Counted from the first letter of the stretch, positions 43,911 to 58,199 are shown. The stretch is 64,000 nt of DNA from Saccharothrix espanaensis DSM 44229 (GCF_000328705.1 NC_019673.1:4216001-4280000), one strand, 5' to 3'. The notes: a model not told the origin generated them from the letters alone. Translations and numbers: made by a program.

Positions 43911-45665
43911 TCACGACACGGGGGAGCCGGTGGCGCGCTCCTTGTCGATCTGTTCGGCGAGCATCGCGGGCGTGGGGTTGTCGTAGAAGGTCGCGATGGT
44001 CACCGAGACCCCGGTCTTGCGCTCGATGCGCGCGATCATCCGGATGGCCTGCATGGACTGCCCGGACAGGTCGAAGAAGTCGTCGTCAAGACCGACCGAC
44101 CGCAGGTCGAGGGTTTCGGCGAACACCGCCCGCAGGTACTCCTCGGTCTCCGAGCCCGGCGTCTCGTCGTGCTCCACTGTGGACGGATCGGGCAGGGCGG
44201 CGCGGTCCAGCTTCCCGTTGGGGCTCAGGGGCAGCTCCGGCAGCAGCACGACCGCCGCGGGCACCAGGTAGTCCGGCGCCTGGGCCGCCACGTGCCGGCG
44301 CAGCACGGCGGGCGTCACTTCGGAGGCCGCCACGACGTAGGCGACGAGCTGCTTGTCGTCGGACACCGCGCGCGGCACGACCGCCGCGTGCCGGACGGCC
44401 GGGTGCGCCGCCAGCAGCGCCTCCACCTCGCCCGGCTCGACCCGGAACCCGCGCACCTTGAGCTGGTCGTCCGCCCGGCCGAGCAGTTCCAGCCGCCCGT
44501 CCGGCCGGCACCGCGCCAGGTCGCCGGTGCGGTAGAGCCGGCCGCCGTCGCCCGCGAACGGGTCCGGCCCGAACCGCTCGGCGGTCAGGCCCGGTCGCCC
44601 CAGGTAGTCGCGGGCCAGCTCGCCGGCCACGAACAGCTCACCCACCGCGCCGTCGGCGACCGGTCGCCGCTGCTCGTCGAGCAGGTGGACCCGCTTGTCC
44701 CGCAACGGTGTCCCGATCGGCACCCGCGCCTCCGGCTGGTAGGGCGCGGTGATCGGGGCGTTGGTGACGAACAGGTTCGTCTCGGTCGCGCCGTACATCA
44801 CCCGCACGACGAGGTCGGGACACGCGTCCAAGACCCGCGCCACGGCCGACGGCGAGACGACGTCGCCGCCGGTCATCACCTCGCGCAGCGGGGCGACCAG
44901 CCGCGGCGACTCCTCGGCCAGCACCCGGAACAGCCCGGCGGTGATGTGCGCGGCGGTGACCCGTTCCCGGGCGATCACCTCGCCCAGCGCGGCCAGGTCG
45001 AGGTCGGCACCGGGGTAGAGCACGATCTCCCGCCCGTGCAGCAACGGGACCCACAGCTCGAAGGTCGACATGCTGAACGCGTACGGGGACACCATGAGCG
45101 TCCGCTCGTACGCGTCCGAGTCCCACAACGGGTCCGACACCAGGCCCAGCACGCCCCGGTGGGTGACCGTGACGCCCTTGGGCTCGCCGGTCGAGCCCGA
45201 CGTGAACATCACGTACGCGGCCCGATCCGGATCGCCCGCCGGCAGCTCGACGTCACCAAAGTCGACGTCACCAGGGTCGGCGGAGTCGTTTGTCAGCACG
45301 ACGCGACAGCGCTCCGGCACCCCGCCCCGCGACGACGGACCGTCCACCAGCAGCAGCGGGCGGTCGAACCGGTCGACCACCTGCTGCCGGCGGTGCGCGG
45401 GGTGGGCGTGGTGCAGCGGCACGTAGAAGGAACCGGCCTTCAGCACCGCCAGCGTCGCCACCACCAGCTCCGGCGAGCGTTCCACCAGCACCACCACCGG
45501 CCGTTCCGGTCCGGCGCCCAGCGCGACCAGTCGCCGGGCCAGCCGGTCGGAGCGCTCGGCCAGGTCCCGGTAGCCGGTCTTGACACCGGCCAGGGACAGC
45601 GCGGGCGCGTCCGGCGTGCGGGCGGCCTGCGCGGTGAACCGTGCCTGGATGGAAGCAGAGTCCAT
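43911..45665 (-). CDS. NRPS adenylation-thiolation didomain
   Basis: This is a 584-residue protein. A-domain cores are MFTSGSTGEPKG (A3), YGATETN (A5), GELFVAGE (A6), YRTGDLARCRPDGRLELLGR (A7-A8) and LPLSPNGKLDRAALP (A10 with catalytic Lys). The T domain carries the phosphopantetheine Ser at residue 537 (LSGQSMQAI). My alignment to GrsA gives binding-pocket residues S-M-F-H-M-G-M-L-F-K. Position 235, normally Asp that grips the alpha-amino group, is Ser, so the substrate is probably not an ordinary alpha-amino acid. ATG 45665 starts at the conserved ARFTAQAARTPDA region. Two shared cluster motifs lie upstream. Confidence 0.9.
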   Translation of the reverse strand: MDSASIQARFTAQAARTPDAPALSLAGVKTGYRDLAERSDRLARRLVALGAGPERPVVVLVERSPELVVATLAVLKAGSFYVPLHHAHPAHRRQQVVDRFDRPLLLVDGPSSRGGVPERCRVVLTNDSADPGDVDFGDVELPAGDPDRAAYVMFTSGSTGEPKGVTVTHRGVLGLVSDPLWDSDAYERTLMVSPYAFSMSTFELWVPLLHGREIVLYPGADLDLAALGEVIARERVTAAHITAGLFRVLAEESPRLVAPLREVMTGGDVVSPSAVARVLDACPDLVVRVMYGATETNLFVTNAPITAPYQPEARVPIGTPLRDKRVHLLDEQRRPVADGAVGELFVAGELARDYLGRPGLTAERFGPDPFAGDGGRLYRTGDLARCRPDGRLELLGRADDQLKVRGFRVEPGEVEALLAAHPAVRHAAVVPRAVSDDKQLVAYVVAASEVTPAVLRRHVAAQAPDYLVPAAVVLLPELPLSPNGKLDRAALPDPSTVEHDETPGSETEEYLRAVFAETLDLRSVGLDDDFFDLSGQSMQAIRMIARIERKTGVSVTIATFYDNPTPAMLAEQIDKERATGSPVS

Positions 45666-45738
45666 GACTGGGGTCCAATCTGGGTCACCGGGTGGGTAGC
45701 CGTCTGCCCACCACCTTCCCGGGACCGCGCGGCGGCGG

Positions 45739-45780
45739 GCATCTCCCGGCGTGCGCCACCTGCGCATTCGCGGAGTAGCG
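45739..45780. promoter_or_regulatory. Shared cluster motif, two copies, in the A-T/DUF899 divergent region
   Basis: GCATCTCCCGGCGTGCG (45739-45755) matches the motif at 39045 in 16 of 17 positions. A weaker GCATTCGCGGAGTAGCG (45764-45780) follows. They lie between the divergent A-T and DUF899 genes and could serve both. Confidence 0.55.
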
Positions 45781-45838
45781 ACGAATTCCGTGGCGATGTC
45801 GGGTCTAATCGACAAATCGAAACGATGGAGGTGACGTG

Positions 45839-46585
45839 ATGGTGCTGCCACCCGCGGTGTCCCGCGCGCAGTGGGTCGACGCGCGCAAGGAGTTGCTGCG
45901 CAAGGAGAAGGAGCTGACCAAGGCCCGTGACGCGCTCAGCGTCGAGCGGCGCGCGCTGCCGATGGTGCGCGTCGACAAGGAGTACGTGTTCGAAGGGCCG
46001 GAGGGGAAGGTGACGCTGCCCGACCTGTTCGACGGGTGCCGCCAGCTCATCGTCAGCCACTTCATGTTCAACCCGGACTGGGACGAGGGCTGCTCCAGCT
46101 GCTCGGCCGGGGCCGACGACATGTCCGCCGGCAGGCTGCGACACCTGCGGTCCCGTGACACGGCGTTCGTGTACGTCTCCCGCGCGCCGCTGGCGAAGTT
46201 GGTGGCCTACAAGGAGCGCAAGGGCTGGGACTTCCCGTGGTACTCGTCGTTCGGCAGCGATTTCAACTACGACTTCCACGTGACGATGGACGATTCGGTG
46301 CTGCCCGCCGAGTACAACTACAAGACCATCCCCGAGCACCGCGCGGACGGCACCGGCTACTACTTCGTCGGCGAGCAGCCGTCGGAGCAGCCCGGCCTGA
46401 GCTGCTTCCTGCGTGCCGGCGGCGACGTCTTCCACACCTACTCGGCCTACGGTCGCGGCACGGAGATGAACCTCGGCGCGTACGCCTACCTCGACCTGAC
46501 CGCGTTGGGGCGCCAGGAGGACTGGGAAGAGCCCACCGGCCGGGTGCCGCAGACCCACCCGGCCGCACCGGACTTCCGTTCCTGA
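45839..46585 (+). CDS. DUF899 thioredoxin-like protein, copy 1
   Basis: This is a 248-residue protein from ATG 45839, which is 7 nt after GGAGG. It has the DUF899 layout: a helical N-terminus (WVDARKELLRKEKELTKARD), DKEYVFEGPEGKVTLPDLFDG, LIVSHFMF, a CSSC redox-type motif (EGCSSCSAG), a WDFPWYSSFGSDFNYDF segment and a C-terminal AYAYLDLTALGRQED. The family has an AhpC/thioredoxin-like fold but no well-defined reaction. A second copy lies at 49131 in the PKS operon. Expression is probably driven from the motif-bearing divergent promoter. Confidence 0.85.
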   Translation: MVLPPAVSRAQWVDARKELLRKEKELTKARDALSVERRALPMVRVDKEYVFEGPEGKVTLPDLFDGCRQLIVSHFMFNPDWDEGCSSCSAGADDMSAGRLRHLRSRDTAFVYVSRAPLAKLVAYKERKGWDFPWYSSFGSDFNYDFHVTMDDSVLPAEYNYKTIPEHRADGTGYYFVGEQPSEQPGLSCFLRAGGDVFHTYSAYGRGTEMNLGAYAYLDLTALGRQEDWEEPTGRVPQTHPAAPDFRS

Positions 46586-46594
46586 CAGCGAACC

Positions 46595-46622
46595 GGGCCG
46601 GTCGCGAGCACGCGACCGGCCC
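46595..46622. terminator. Bidirectional terminator hairpin
   Basis: A perfect 12-bp stem, GGGCCGGTCGCG with CGCGACCGGCCC, has a 4-nt loop between the convergent DUF899 and hydrolase genes. Confidence 0.9.
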
Positions 46623-46643
46623 GTCGGTGCGCCGGCGGGAAGC

Positions 46644-47429
46644 CTAGACGCGCGTGCCGGTGAAGAAGTCGACCAGCAGGGGAGCGACGGCGTCGGGCAC
46701 GAGCAGGTGGGTGTGCCCCGGCATGGAGTGCCGCCGCCCGTTGGGCAGCACGTCCGCCAGTGCCTGCACCCCGTTGCGCGCCCACGGCAGGCTGTCGCCG
46801 CCGTCGATCACCAGCGTCGGCGTGCGCACCTTGGACAGCCGCTCCACCGGCAGCGAGCAGTCGCCCATCAACGCGTCGTCGTAGCGCAACGTCGGCGCGA
46901 GGGTCTCCAACCCCGCCCACATCGGCGAACTCCGGACCTGCGTGACGGCCTCGTCGGTGAGGTCCGCGCACCCCTTCATGAACAGCTCCAGCGCGTCGCC
47001 GCGCCGCCCCTCGGCGATGAACGACTCCAGCCGCGCCGAGTAGCGCGCCGGCAGGCTGCGGTCCTCGGGCAGCGAGTAGGGCGGCTCGTACAGGGCCAGC
47101 GCGGCGAACTCGCGTCCCCGCGCCGCCGCCTCCAGCACCAGCGCGCCGCCCGAGCAGTTGCCGAACACGTACGGCGGCTCACCGGTCTCGGCGAGCACCG
47201 CGTCGAGGTCCTCGATCTCGCGGTCCACCGAGTACGGCTGGACGTCGCCGCTCGCGCCGCGCCCGCGCCGGTCGTAGGCGAACACGGTGAACCGCGAGGA
47301 CAGCAGCGTGCCCAACGGCACCGTGGTCGCCAGGTCGTTGAGCGCGCCTTCGATCAGGACCAGCGGCGGCCCTTCGCCGAACCGGTCGACGCTGATGGGC
47401 GTCCCGTCCTTTGACGTGACAGTGTGCAT
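46644..47429 (-). CDS. Alpha/beta hydrolase
   Basis: This is a 261-residue protein. Triad candidates are Ser in FGNCSGGALVL (a variant elbow with Asn at the first small-residue position), Asp in LVIDGGDS and His in MPGHTHLL. It begins with TVTSKDGTPISVDRFGEG, typical of the MhpC-like superfamily. It is the last gene of the PKS operon, 25 bp after the hydroxylase. It may release or trim a carrier- or CoA-bound intermediate (inference). Confidence 0.85.
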   Translation of the reverse strand: MHTVTSKDGTPISVDRFGEGPPLVLIEGALNDLATTVPLGTLLSSRFTVFAYDRRGRGASGDVQPYSVDREIEDLDAVLAETGEPPYVFGNCSGGALVLEAAARGREFAALALYEPPYSLPEDRSLPARYSARLESFIAEGRRGDALELFMKGCADLTDEAVTQVRSSPMWAGLETLAPTLRYDDALMGDCSLPVERLSKVRTPTLVIDGGDSLPWARNGVQALADVLPNGRRHSMPGHTHLLVPDAVAPLLVDFFTGTRV

Positions 47430-47454
47430 TGGGCAACTCCCGTGTGGTGTGTGG

Positions 47455-49011
47455 TCAGCCGGTGGCCATGTCGTCGCGGATGTGCGAGAGGTCGGCGACC
47501 GAGGTCAGGTCCGGCACGGTCCAGCCGTCGAGGTCGTACTCGGACAGGCACTGCTCGACGAACTCCTGGTAGCCGGCCAGCTTCCCGGACGAGACCTGGG
47601 CGTTGAGCAGCTCGATCCGCACGTTCTCGTGGTTGCCGGAGTAGTTGCGCTCGTAGAGCTCGTGCCGCCCGGCGAACTCGGTGCCGACGGTGTCCCACAG
47701 CAGTTTCATCACCTTGGCGCGGTCCACGGCCTCGACCCCGTTCGAGCCGCGCAGGTACTTATCGAGGTAGGGCCGCAGGTCCTCGTTCTTGAAGTCGTCG
47801 GCGCTGGAGTTGACGTAGATCAGCCCGCTGGCCACGTCCTGGAGGACGATCTCGCGCACCCGCGAGTAGCCCAGCTGCATGAACCACCGGTAGGCCATGC
47901 CGTAGTCCGGGTTGGGCAGCAGCGCGCCGTTGCGCCACGGCAGCGGGTTGCGCGCGGACGCGTCGGACAGCCCCCAGAACAGGTTGCGCCACGCCAGCAC
48001 CTCGCCCAGCCGGGTCTCGATGCCGCGGAAGTTCCGCGCCCCGGTGATCTCCAGCGCCCGCGCCAGCAGCCCGGCGATGAACTCCAGCTTGACCGCCAGC
48101 CGGACGCAGCCGTGGAACGTGGTGCGCTCGTTGAACCCCGACTGCCCGGTGAACGCCTGGACCTTGCCGATGTTGCCGTAGATGAACACGTTCTCCCAGG
48201 GGATCAACACCTTGTCCATCACCAGGATCGTGTCGTTCTCGTCCAGCCGGGAGGACAGCGGGTAGTCGAACGGCCGCCCGGTCACCGCCGCGTTGGCGCT
48301 GTAGGAGGTGCGGCAGATGAGCTTCACGCCCGCCGCGTTCATCGGCACGGTGGCCACCAGCGCGAACCGCTTGTCCTTGATCGGCAGGCCCCAGTGCGCG
48401 ACGAAGTTGTAGTGGGTCAGCGCCGACCCGGTCGCGACCACCTTCGCGCCGCTGACCACCAGCCCGGCGTCGGTCTCCTTCTCCACGTGGACGAACACGT
48501 CCGACACCTCGTCGGCGGGCCGGTCGCGGTCCACCGGCGGGTGCACGATCGCGTGGTTCCAGAACAGCACCTTCTCCTGCGACTCCCGGTACCAGCGCCG
48601 GGCGTTGTCCTCGAACGGCGCGTAGAAGTCGGCGTTCGCGCCGAGCGTTCCCAGGAACGAGGCCTTGTAGTCCGGGCTGCGGCCCATCCACCCGTAGCTC
48701 ATCCTGGCCCACTCGGCGATGGCGCGCTGGTCGGCGACCAGGTCGTCCACGCTGCGCGGGGTGGTGAAGAACGGGTGGGTGTAGCCGTCGCTGCCGGTGT
48801 CGGTGGGCCGGGTCAGCACGCCCTTCGCCGCCGGGTCGTGCAGGGCGTCGTAGAGCCGGGCGGTCATCCGCGCGGGGTTGCGGAACGCCGCGTGCTCGGT
48901 GACGTCCTTGACGCGGTCCCCGTACAGGTAGATCTCCCGGCCGTCGCGCAGACCGGCCAGGTACTCCTCGCCGGTGAGCGGGCGGGTCTCCCGCGTTGGT
49001 TGCTCGGCCAC
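47455..49011 (-). CDS. HpaB-type flavin-dependent aromatic hydroxylase
   Basis: This is a 518-residue protein starting at GTG 49011. N-terminal [20 protein letters not shown] and the downstream [13 protein letters not shown] are characteristic of the 4-hydroxyphenylacetate 3-monooxygenase oxygenase family. The active-site region [17 protein letters not shown] and [18 protein letters not shown] with later [11 protein letters not shown] complete the match. These enzymes use FADH2 and oxygen to hydroxylate phenols ortho to OH; SgcC does this on a carrier-bound beta-tyrosine. No flavin reductase partner is in the window. A following methyltransferase would cap the catechol. Confidence 0.92.
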   Translation of the reverse strand: MAEQPTRETRPLTGEEYLAGLRDGREIYLYGDRVKDVTEHAAFRNPARMTARLYDALHDPAAKGVLTRPTDTGSDGYTHPFFTTPRSVDDLVADQRAIAEWARMSYGWMGRSPDYKASFLGTLGANADFYAPFEDNARRWYRESQEKVLFWNHAIVHPPVDRDRPADEVSDVFVHVEKETDAGLVVSGAKVVATGSALTHYNFVAHWGLPIKDKRFALVATVPMNAAGVKLICRTSYSANAAVTGRPFDYPLSSRLDENDTILVMDKVLIPWENVFIYGNIGKVQAFTGQSGFNERTTFHGCVRLAVKLEFIAGLLARALEITGARNFRGIETRLGEVLAWRNLFWGLSDASARNPLPWRNGALLPNPDYGMAYRWFMQLGYSRVREIVLQDVASGLIYVNSSADDFKNEDLRPYLDKYLRGSNGVEAVDRAKVMKLLWDTVGTEFAGRHELYERNYSGNHENVRIELLNAQVSSGKLAGYQEFVEQCLSEYDLDGWTVPDLTSVADLSHIRDDMATG

Positions 49012-49080
49012 AGCTCTCGATCCCTTCCCTGGCAGGTCCCGGTCGCGGCCCGGGTCGAACCCGGACGACCCGGTCCGCGC

Positions 49081-49136
49081 GAACGGTCTCGGGCGAACGG
49101 ACCCGGGCGAACGGACTCGGGCGGTCGGACTCAGGC
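49081..49136. repeat. Four tandem 14-bp units
   Basis: GAACGGTCTCGGGC, GAACGGACCCGGGC, GAACGGACTCGGGC and GGTCGGACTCAGGC follow one another between the DUF899 and HpaB genes. The last unit overlaps the DUF899 stop region. Function unknown; slippage is likely. Confidence 0.85.
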
Positions 49137-49784
49137 GTGGTAGTCGTCGTGGTAGCGGACCCAGTCGTGCTTGAACCCCAGGCCCTCCTCCTGCCGGCCC
49201 AGCGGGGTCAGGTCGAGGTAGTGGTAGGTGGAGTTCAACATCTCGCCGCCGGTGATCAACGTCGAGTAGGTCCGGTGGATCCGGTCGTCGTCGTCCCGGA
49301 AGTACACGCTCACGCCGGGCTGGATCCGCTCGCCGTCGGCGAAGTCGACGAAGTGGTCCTGGTAGAAGGAGGTGCCGTGCGACGACACCCACGGGACCTG
49401 CCAGCCCATCCGGTCCTTGAACGCCAGCCCCTCGTCCAGCGGCACCGGGCAGTCGACCACGAAGCTGGTGTCGCGCGCCCACAGATGCGCCAGGTGCCCG
49501 ACGTTGTCGATCCAGAACGCGCAGGACGTGCAGAACCGGCCGGTCTCCATCGGGACCATGTAGTGGTAGACGATCAGCTGCCGCCGCCCGTCGAACAGGT
49601 CGAGCAGCGTGCGCTCGCCGTGCTCCGAGGCGAAGACGTAGTCCTGGTCGACCAGCACGCCGGGCAGCGCGCGGCGGTGCTCGCTCACCTCGTCCCGGAC
49701 CCGGATCAGCTCGGCCTCGCGGTCGTAGAGCTCCTTGCGCGCGGCGGCCCACTCCTCGCGGGTCACCGACTTGATCGAGGTCAT
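49131..49784 (-). CDS. DUF899 thioredoxin-like protein, copy 2
   Basis: This is a 217-residue protein. It has the same family layout as copy 1: [47 protein letters not shown], a CTSC motif ([12 protein letters not shown]), [17 protein letters not shown] and [16 protein letters not shown]. It sits in the PKS operon between the O-methyltransferase and HpaB. The redox motif differs from the CSSC of copy 1 and the two are well diverged, so they are probably not a recent duplication. The role is unknown; a redox or heme-related accessory step is possible. Confidence 0.85.
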   Translation of the reverse strand: MTSIKSVTREEWAAARKELYDREAELIRVRDEVSEHRRALPGVLVDQDYVFASEHGERTLLDLFDGRRQLIVYHYMVPMETGRFCTSCAFWIDNVGHLAHLWARDTSFVVDCPVPLDEGLAFKDRMGWQVPWVSSHGTSFYQDHFVDFADGERIQPGVSVYFRDDDDRIHRTYSTLITGGEMLNSTYHYLDLTPLGRQEEGLGFKHDWVRYHDDYHA

Positions 49785-49812
49785 GCCCTCTCCTCTCCTG
49801 GCTGGTCCGCGC

Positions 49813-50471
49813 TCACCGCTTGACCGCCACGGTCATCCCGTCGGCCAGCGGCAGCACGGCGTAGTCGATGCGCTTGTCGTTGCGCACGCGCTCGTTGAAG
49901 GCGCGCACGGCCGCCGTCTCGGAGTCGGTCGCGTCGGGGTCGGCCACCGCGCCGTGCCACAGCACGTTGTCCACCACGATCACGCCGCCCGGCCGGAGCA
50001 GGGCCAGCGCGCCGTCGAAGTAGTCGGCGTAGCCCTCCTTGTTCGCGTCGATGAACGCGAAGTCGAACGACCCGGCCGCGCCCTGTTCGGCGACCAGTGC
50101 GGCGAGCGTCTCGCGGGCGTCGCCGATGCGCAGGTCGACCTGGTGCGCGACGCCCGCGCGCCGGCAGTGCGCCATCGCCAGCGATGTCCACTCCTCGCTG
50201 AGGTCCAGCGCGACGACCTGTCCGTCCGGCGGCAGCGCGAGCACCGTGGCCAGCAGGCTGTAGCCGGTGAACACGCCGACCTCCAGCGTCCGGCGCGCAC
50301 CCACGGCCTTGACCAGGGTGGCCAGGAACCGGGCTTCCTGCGCCGGCACCTGCATCATCCCGGCCCCGAGGTAGCCCGCCTCCTCGCGCACCGCGCGCAG
50401 CGGCTCGGGTTCCGGCGGCGATATCGCGGTGACGTAGTCGTGCAACGCCTCCGTCATGGTCAGTTCCAGTT

Positions 50472-50475
<4 letters not shown>
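49813..50475 (-). CDS. Catechol/caffeoyl-CoA-type O-methyltransferase
   Basis: This is a 220-residue protein. SAM-binding residues are visible in TLEVGVFTGYSLLA and VVALDLSEEW. Metal and substrate residues lie in FIDANKEGYADYF and VVDNVLWHGAVADP, as in cation-dependent class I catechol methyltransferases (PF01596). ATG overlaps the PKS stop (ATGA). It probably methylates the catechol made by the HpaB-type hydroxylase two genes downstream, or a PKS-derived phenol. Confidence 0.92.
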
Positions 50476-55322
<4,847 letters not shown>

Positions 55323-55428
55323 GTCCGCTCCCGGCCGCACGCCGCCCGGACCACGGCCCGCCGCTGGGCACGGCACTGTCCACTCCGGACCGACTGGTCC
55401 GCAGCGGCTGCTCCTCCCGGGTGTCGTC

Positions 55429-55482
55429 GCACCTCCGGAATGCTTCCAGCGGCCCGGTGACCGGCGCATCTTCCAGCGTGCG
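55429..55482. promoter_or_regulatory. Shared cluster motif, two copies, in the PKS/P450 divergent region
   Basis: GCACCTCCGGAATGCTT (55429-55445) and GCATCTTCCAGCGTGCG (55466-55482) lie 107-160 bp upstream of the PKS start and 112-165 bp upstream of the divergent P450. Confidence 0.5.
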
Positions 55483-55593
55483 CGGAATCCGCCGAAGGAC
55501 CGCAAACACGGAGGTGCCGCGCGGCGCGGGACGCGGAAGGGTGGCGGGAGGGAACGACGTCGCGCGGATCCGAGACGCACCGAAGGAGTCCCG

Positions 55594-56772
55594 ATGGACC
55601 TGGAGTACAACCCCCTGGACTATGACGTGCAGGAGGACCCCTACCCCTACTACGCCCGGCTGCGGGCGGAAGCGCCGGTGTACTACAACGAGAAGCTGGA
55701 CTTCTTCGCGCTGTCCCGGCACGCCGACGTCGCGCCCGCGCTGCGCGACTCCGACCGGTTCTCCAACGAGAACGGCCCGCTGATGGAGCGCGAGTACTGG
55801 AAGCCGGACTCGGCCCGGCACCACTCCATCGTCGCGATGGACCCGCCCGACCACGCGCGGTGGCGGCGGCTGATCTCGGGCAGCTTCTCGCCGCGCGCGA
55901 TCGGCCGGCTGGAGGTGCAGGTCCGCGAGCTGTCCCGGCTGGCCGTCGAGGCCGCCGTGGAGCGCGGCACGTTCGACGTGATGCAGGACGTGATCTACCC
56001 GATCCCGATGGACGCGCTGGGCATCGTCGTCGGCGTGCCCAAGGCCGACCGGCCCGAGGTGCAGCGGCTGCTGGAGGGCACCGTGCACCGCGAGGACGGC
56101 GCGACCACCATCGGACCGGCCCAGATGCAGGCGTTCCAGGCGCTGAGCGGGTACTACGCCGAACTGGTCGAGGAGCGCCGCAAGCAACCCGCCGAGGACC
56201 TGATCTCGGACCTGCTGGCCTCGGAGATCGACGGTAAGCCGCTGGAGACGCAGGACGTCCTGGCGTTCCTGCACCTGCTCGGCGGGGCCAGCACGGTCAC
56301 CACCATCGACCTGATCGGCAACGCCTGGTACTGGGCCTGGCGCAACCCCGACCAGCAGCAGGCGGCGCTGGCCGGCGACGTCAACGGCTGGGTCGAGGAG
56401 ACCCTGCGCTACGACTCGCCGGTGCAGATGGTGATCCGCAAGTCCAAGGTTGACCTGGAGCTGCACGGGGTGCAGATCCCGGCCGGCGCGCAGGTGCTCA
56501 TGCTGATGGGCGCGGCGAACCGCGACTCGGCGGAGTTCCCCGGCGCGGACGAGTTCGACCTGACCCGGGACGCGAGCCAGCTGCTCAGCTTCAGCCGCGG
56601 CCCGCACCTGTGCCTGGGCAACCTGATGGGCCGCCGGGTGGCTCGGATCGTGCTGGAGGAACTGGTGAACCGGGTGGCGGACTACGACCTCGACCCGGAC
56701 GGGCTGGTGCGCGTGCACCGCAGCACGGTCCGCGGCTTCCGCAAGCTGCCCACGGTCATCACCCTGCGCTGA
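55594..56772 (+). CDS. Cytochrome P450 with a non-acidic I-helix
   Basis: This is a 392-residue protein; ATG 55594 follows AAGGAG. The K-helix is ETLRYDSP and the heme loop FSRGPHLCLGNLMGRR with the Cys ligand. The I-helix reads LLGGASTVTTIDL. The acidic residue of the usual (A/G)Gx(D/E)T is Ser, which is often associated with altered oxygen activation or non-hydroxylating chemistry. It is divergent from the PKS across two shared motifs, so it probably acts on the PKS product. Confidence 0.92.
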   Translation: MDLEYNPLDYDVQEDPYPYYARLRAEAPVYYNEKLDFFALSRHADVAPALRDSDRFSNENGPLMEREYWKPDSARHHSIVAMDPPDHARWRRLISGSFSPRAIGRLEVQVRELSRLAVEAAVERGTFDVMQDVIYPIPMDALGIVVGVPKADRPEVQRLLEGTVHREDGATTIGPAQMQAFQALSGYYAELVEERRKQPAEDLISDLLASEIDGKPLETQDVLAFLHLLGGASTVTTIDLIGNAWYWAWRNPDQQQAALAGDVNGWVEETLRYDSPVQMVIRKSKVDLELHGVQIPAGAQVLMLMGAANRDSAEFPGADEFDLTRDASQLLSFSRGPHLCLGNLMGRRVARIVLEELVNRVADYDLDPDGLVRVHRSTVRGFRKLPTVITLR

Positions 56773-56788
56773 CACCACCACGACCGAC

Positions 56789-56892
56789 CGCCCGCCGCAC
56801 CGCCCCAGGCGCTGCGGCGGGCGGCGTTCGCGCGCGGAACCCTCGCGAACGCACGGCAGTGCGGTCCGGGCGGGGGAGCCCGGACCGCACTG
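56789..56892. terminator. Tandem terminator hairpins between convergent genes
   Basis: Stem 1: CGCCCGCCGCA (56789-56799) with TGCGGCGGGCG (56813-56823). Stem 2: CAGTGCGGTCCGGG (56857-56870) with CCCGGACCGCACTG (56879-56892). They separate the convergent P450 and acyl-CoA-dehydrogenase-like genes. Confidence 0.88.
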
Positions 56893-56902
56893 GGGTTTCG
56901 GA

Positions 56903-58087
56903 TCAGATGTAGAGGGTGTTCGGCGGCAGGCCGCACAGCACGCGGCCGTACAGCTCGGCGTTGGTGTTCGGGTGCATCAGGGCGTGCAGGTTCACCGCCT
57001 CCACATCGCGGTGGATGCGCTGGATCGGCACGTCGCTGTAGATCGAGGACCCGCCGCTGGCCGTGGCGAAGATGTCCACGGCCTCCTTGGCGCGCTTGCA
57101 CACCGCGCCCAGGTCGGCACGGGCCAGCGCCCGGTCCTCGATCGTCCACGGTGTCCCGTCGACGCCCTTGGCGTCCACCAGGTCGGCCAGCCGGTGGGCG
57201 TGGAACTGCGCCTCGTCCACCTTCATCACCGCCTCCGCGACCTGCAGGTGGGTGATCGGCGCGGCACGCTGGTCGTCGTAGTCGGTGTAGGTGATCTTGC
57301 GGCCGGGCAGGCGCTCGAAGAACGCCTCCTGCGCGGCCTTGGCCAGCCCGACCACGGTCCCGACCGACGACGCGGCGGCGACCGGCAGCAGGGGAGCGCG
57401 GTAGATCGGGGTGTCGGCGTTGGCCGCCGACGCGTGGCTGCCCTGGAGCACCGCGCCCAGCGGCAGGACGCGTTCCCGCGGCACGAAGACGTTCTCCGCG
57501 ATGGTGCTGACGCTGCCGGTGCCCTTGAGGCCGGTGGTGTGCCAGTCGTCGACGATCTTCAGGTCGGACATCGGCACCAGCGCCATGATCGGGGCCGGCT
57601 CGCCGTCGGGGTCCAGCAGGATCGCGATGATCTCCTGCCACTGGCTGTGCCACGCCCCGGTGATGAAGCCCCACTTGCCGTTGACGACGATGCCGCCGTC
57701 GGTCGGGGTGGCCGTCGCGGTCGGGCTCAGCGTGCCGCACACCCGGGCGTCCGGGGTGGCGAACACCTCGTCCTGCACGGCGTCCGGGAACAGGCACGTC
57801 ATCCACGTCGGGATCCAGTACACCGAGGCGGTCCACGACGCCGAGCCGTCCGCGCGGCCGAGTTCGGTGGCCACCTCGACCAGGGTGCGGGTGTCGGCCT
57901 CGTAGCCGCCGTAGCGCTGGGGGACCCGCAGCCGGAACACGCCGGCGTCGGCCAGGGCGTCGACGGACTTGTCGTGCAGCCTCCGGTTCTCCTCGGACCA
58001 GGCGGCGTTCTCGCGGAGCAGCGGCACCAGGTCCGCCGCACGGCCGACGAGGTCCTCCTTCGTCGGAATCTCGCTGGTCAACACCAT
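56903..58087 (-). CDS. Acyl-CoA-dehydrogenase-fold flavin monooxygenase/oxidase
   Basis: This is a 394-residue protein with GGGAGG before ATG 58087. Features are VPQRYGGYEADTRTLVEVA, WGFITGAWHSQWQ, DDWHTTGLKGTGS (flavin-binding loop) and ATASGGSSIYSDVPIQRIHRD near the C-terminus. This pattern matches the HsaA/two-component monooxygenase branch more than true acyl-CoA dehydrogenases, so it may hydroxylate an aromatic or nitrogen centre with reduced flavin from an unseen reductase. It is a single-gene unit with a shared cluster motif about 96-112 bp upstream. Confidence 0.82.
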   Translation of the reverse strand: MVLTSEIPTKEDLVGRAADLVPLLRENAAWSEENRRLHDKSVDALADAGVFRLRVPQRYGGYEADTRTLVEVATELGRADGSASWTASVYWIPTWMTCLFPDAVQDEVFATPDARVCGTLSPTATATPTDGGIVVNGKWGFITGAWHSQWQEIIAILLDPDGEPAPIMALVPMSDLKIVDDWHTTGLKGTGSVSTIAENVFVPRERVLPLGAVLQGSHASAANADTPIYRAPLLPVAAASSVGTVVGLAKAAQEAFFERLPGRKITYTDYDDQRAAPITHLQVAEAVMKVDEAQFHAHRLADLVDAKGVDGTPWTIEDRALARADLGAVCKRAKEAVDIFATASGGSSIYSDVPIQRIHRDVEAVNLHALMHPNTNAELYGRVLCGLPPNTLYI

Positions 58088-58182
58088 TTCCTCCCTTGGG
58101 GAGCTCGGATGGGGGACTGTGGCCGTTCCGGCGCTCGCCGCCCGAAGGACCTCCCGACCTTCCCACTCGCACCGCCGCCGTC

Positions 58183-58199
58183 GCATCTCCCTGGTTGCG
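58183..58199. promoter_or_regulatory. Shared cluster motif before the acyl-CoA-dehydrogenase-like gene
   Basis: GCATCTCCCTGGTTGCG at 58183-58199 lies 96-112 bp upstream of the gene start at 58087. Confidence 0.5.
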
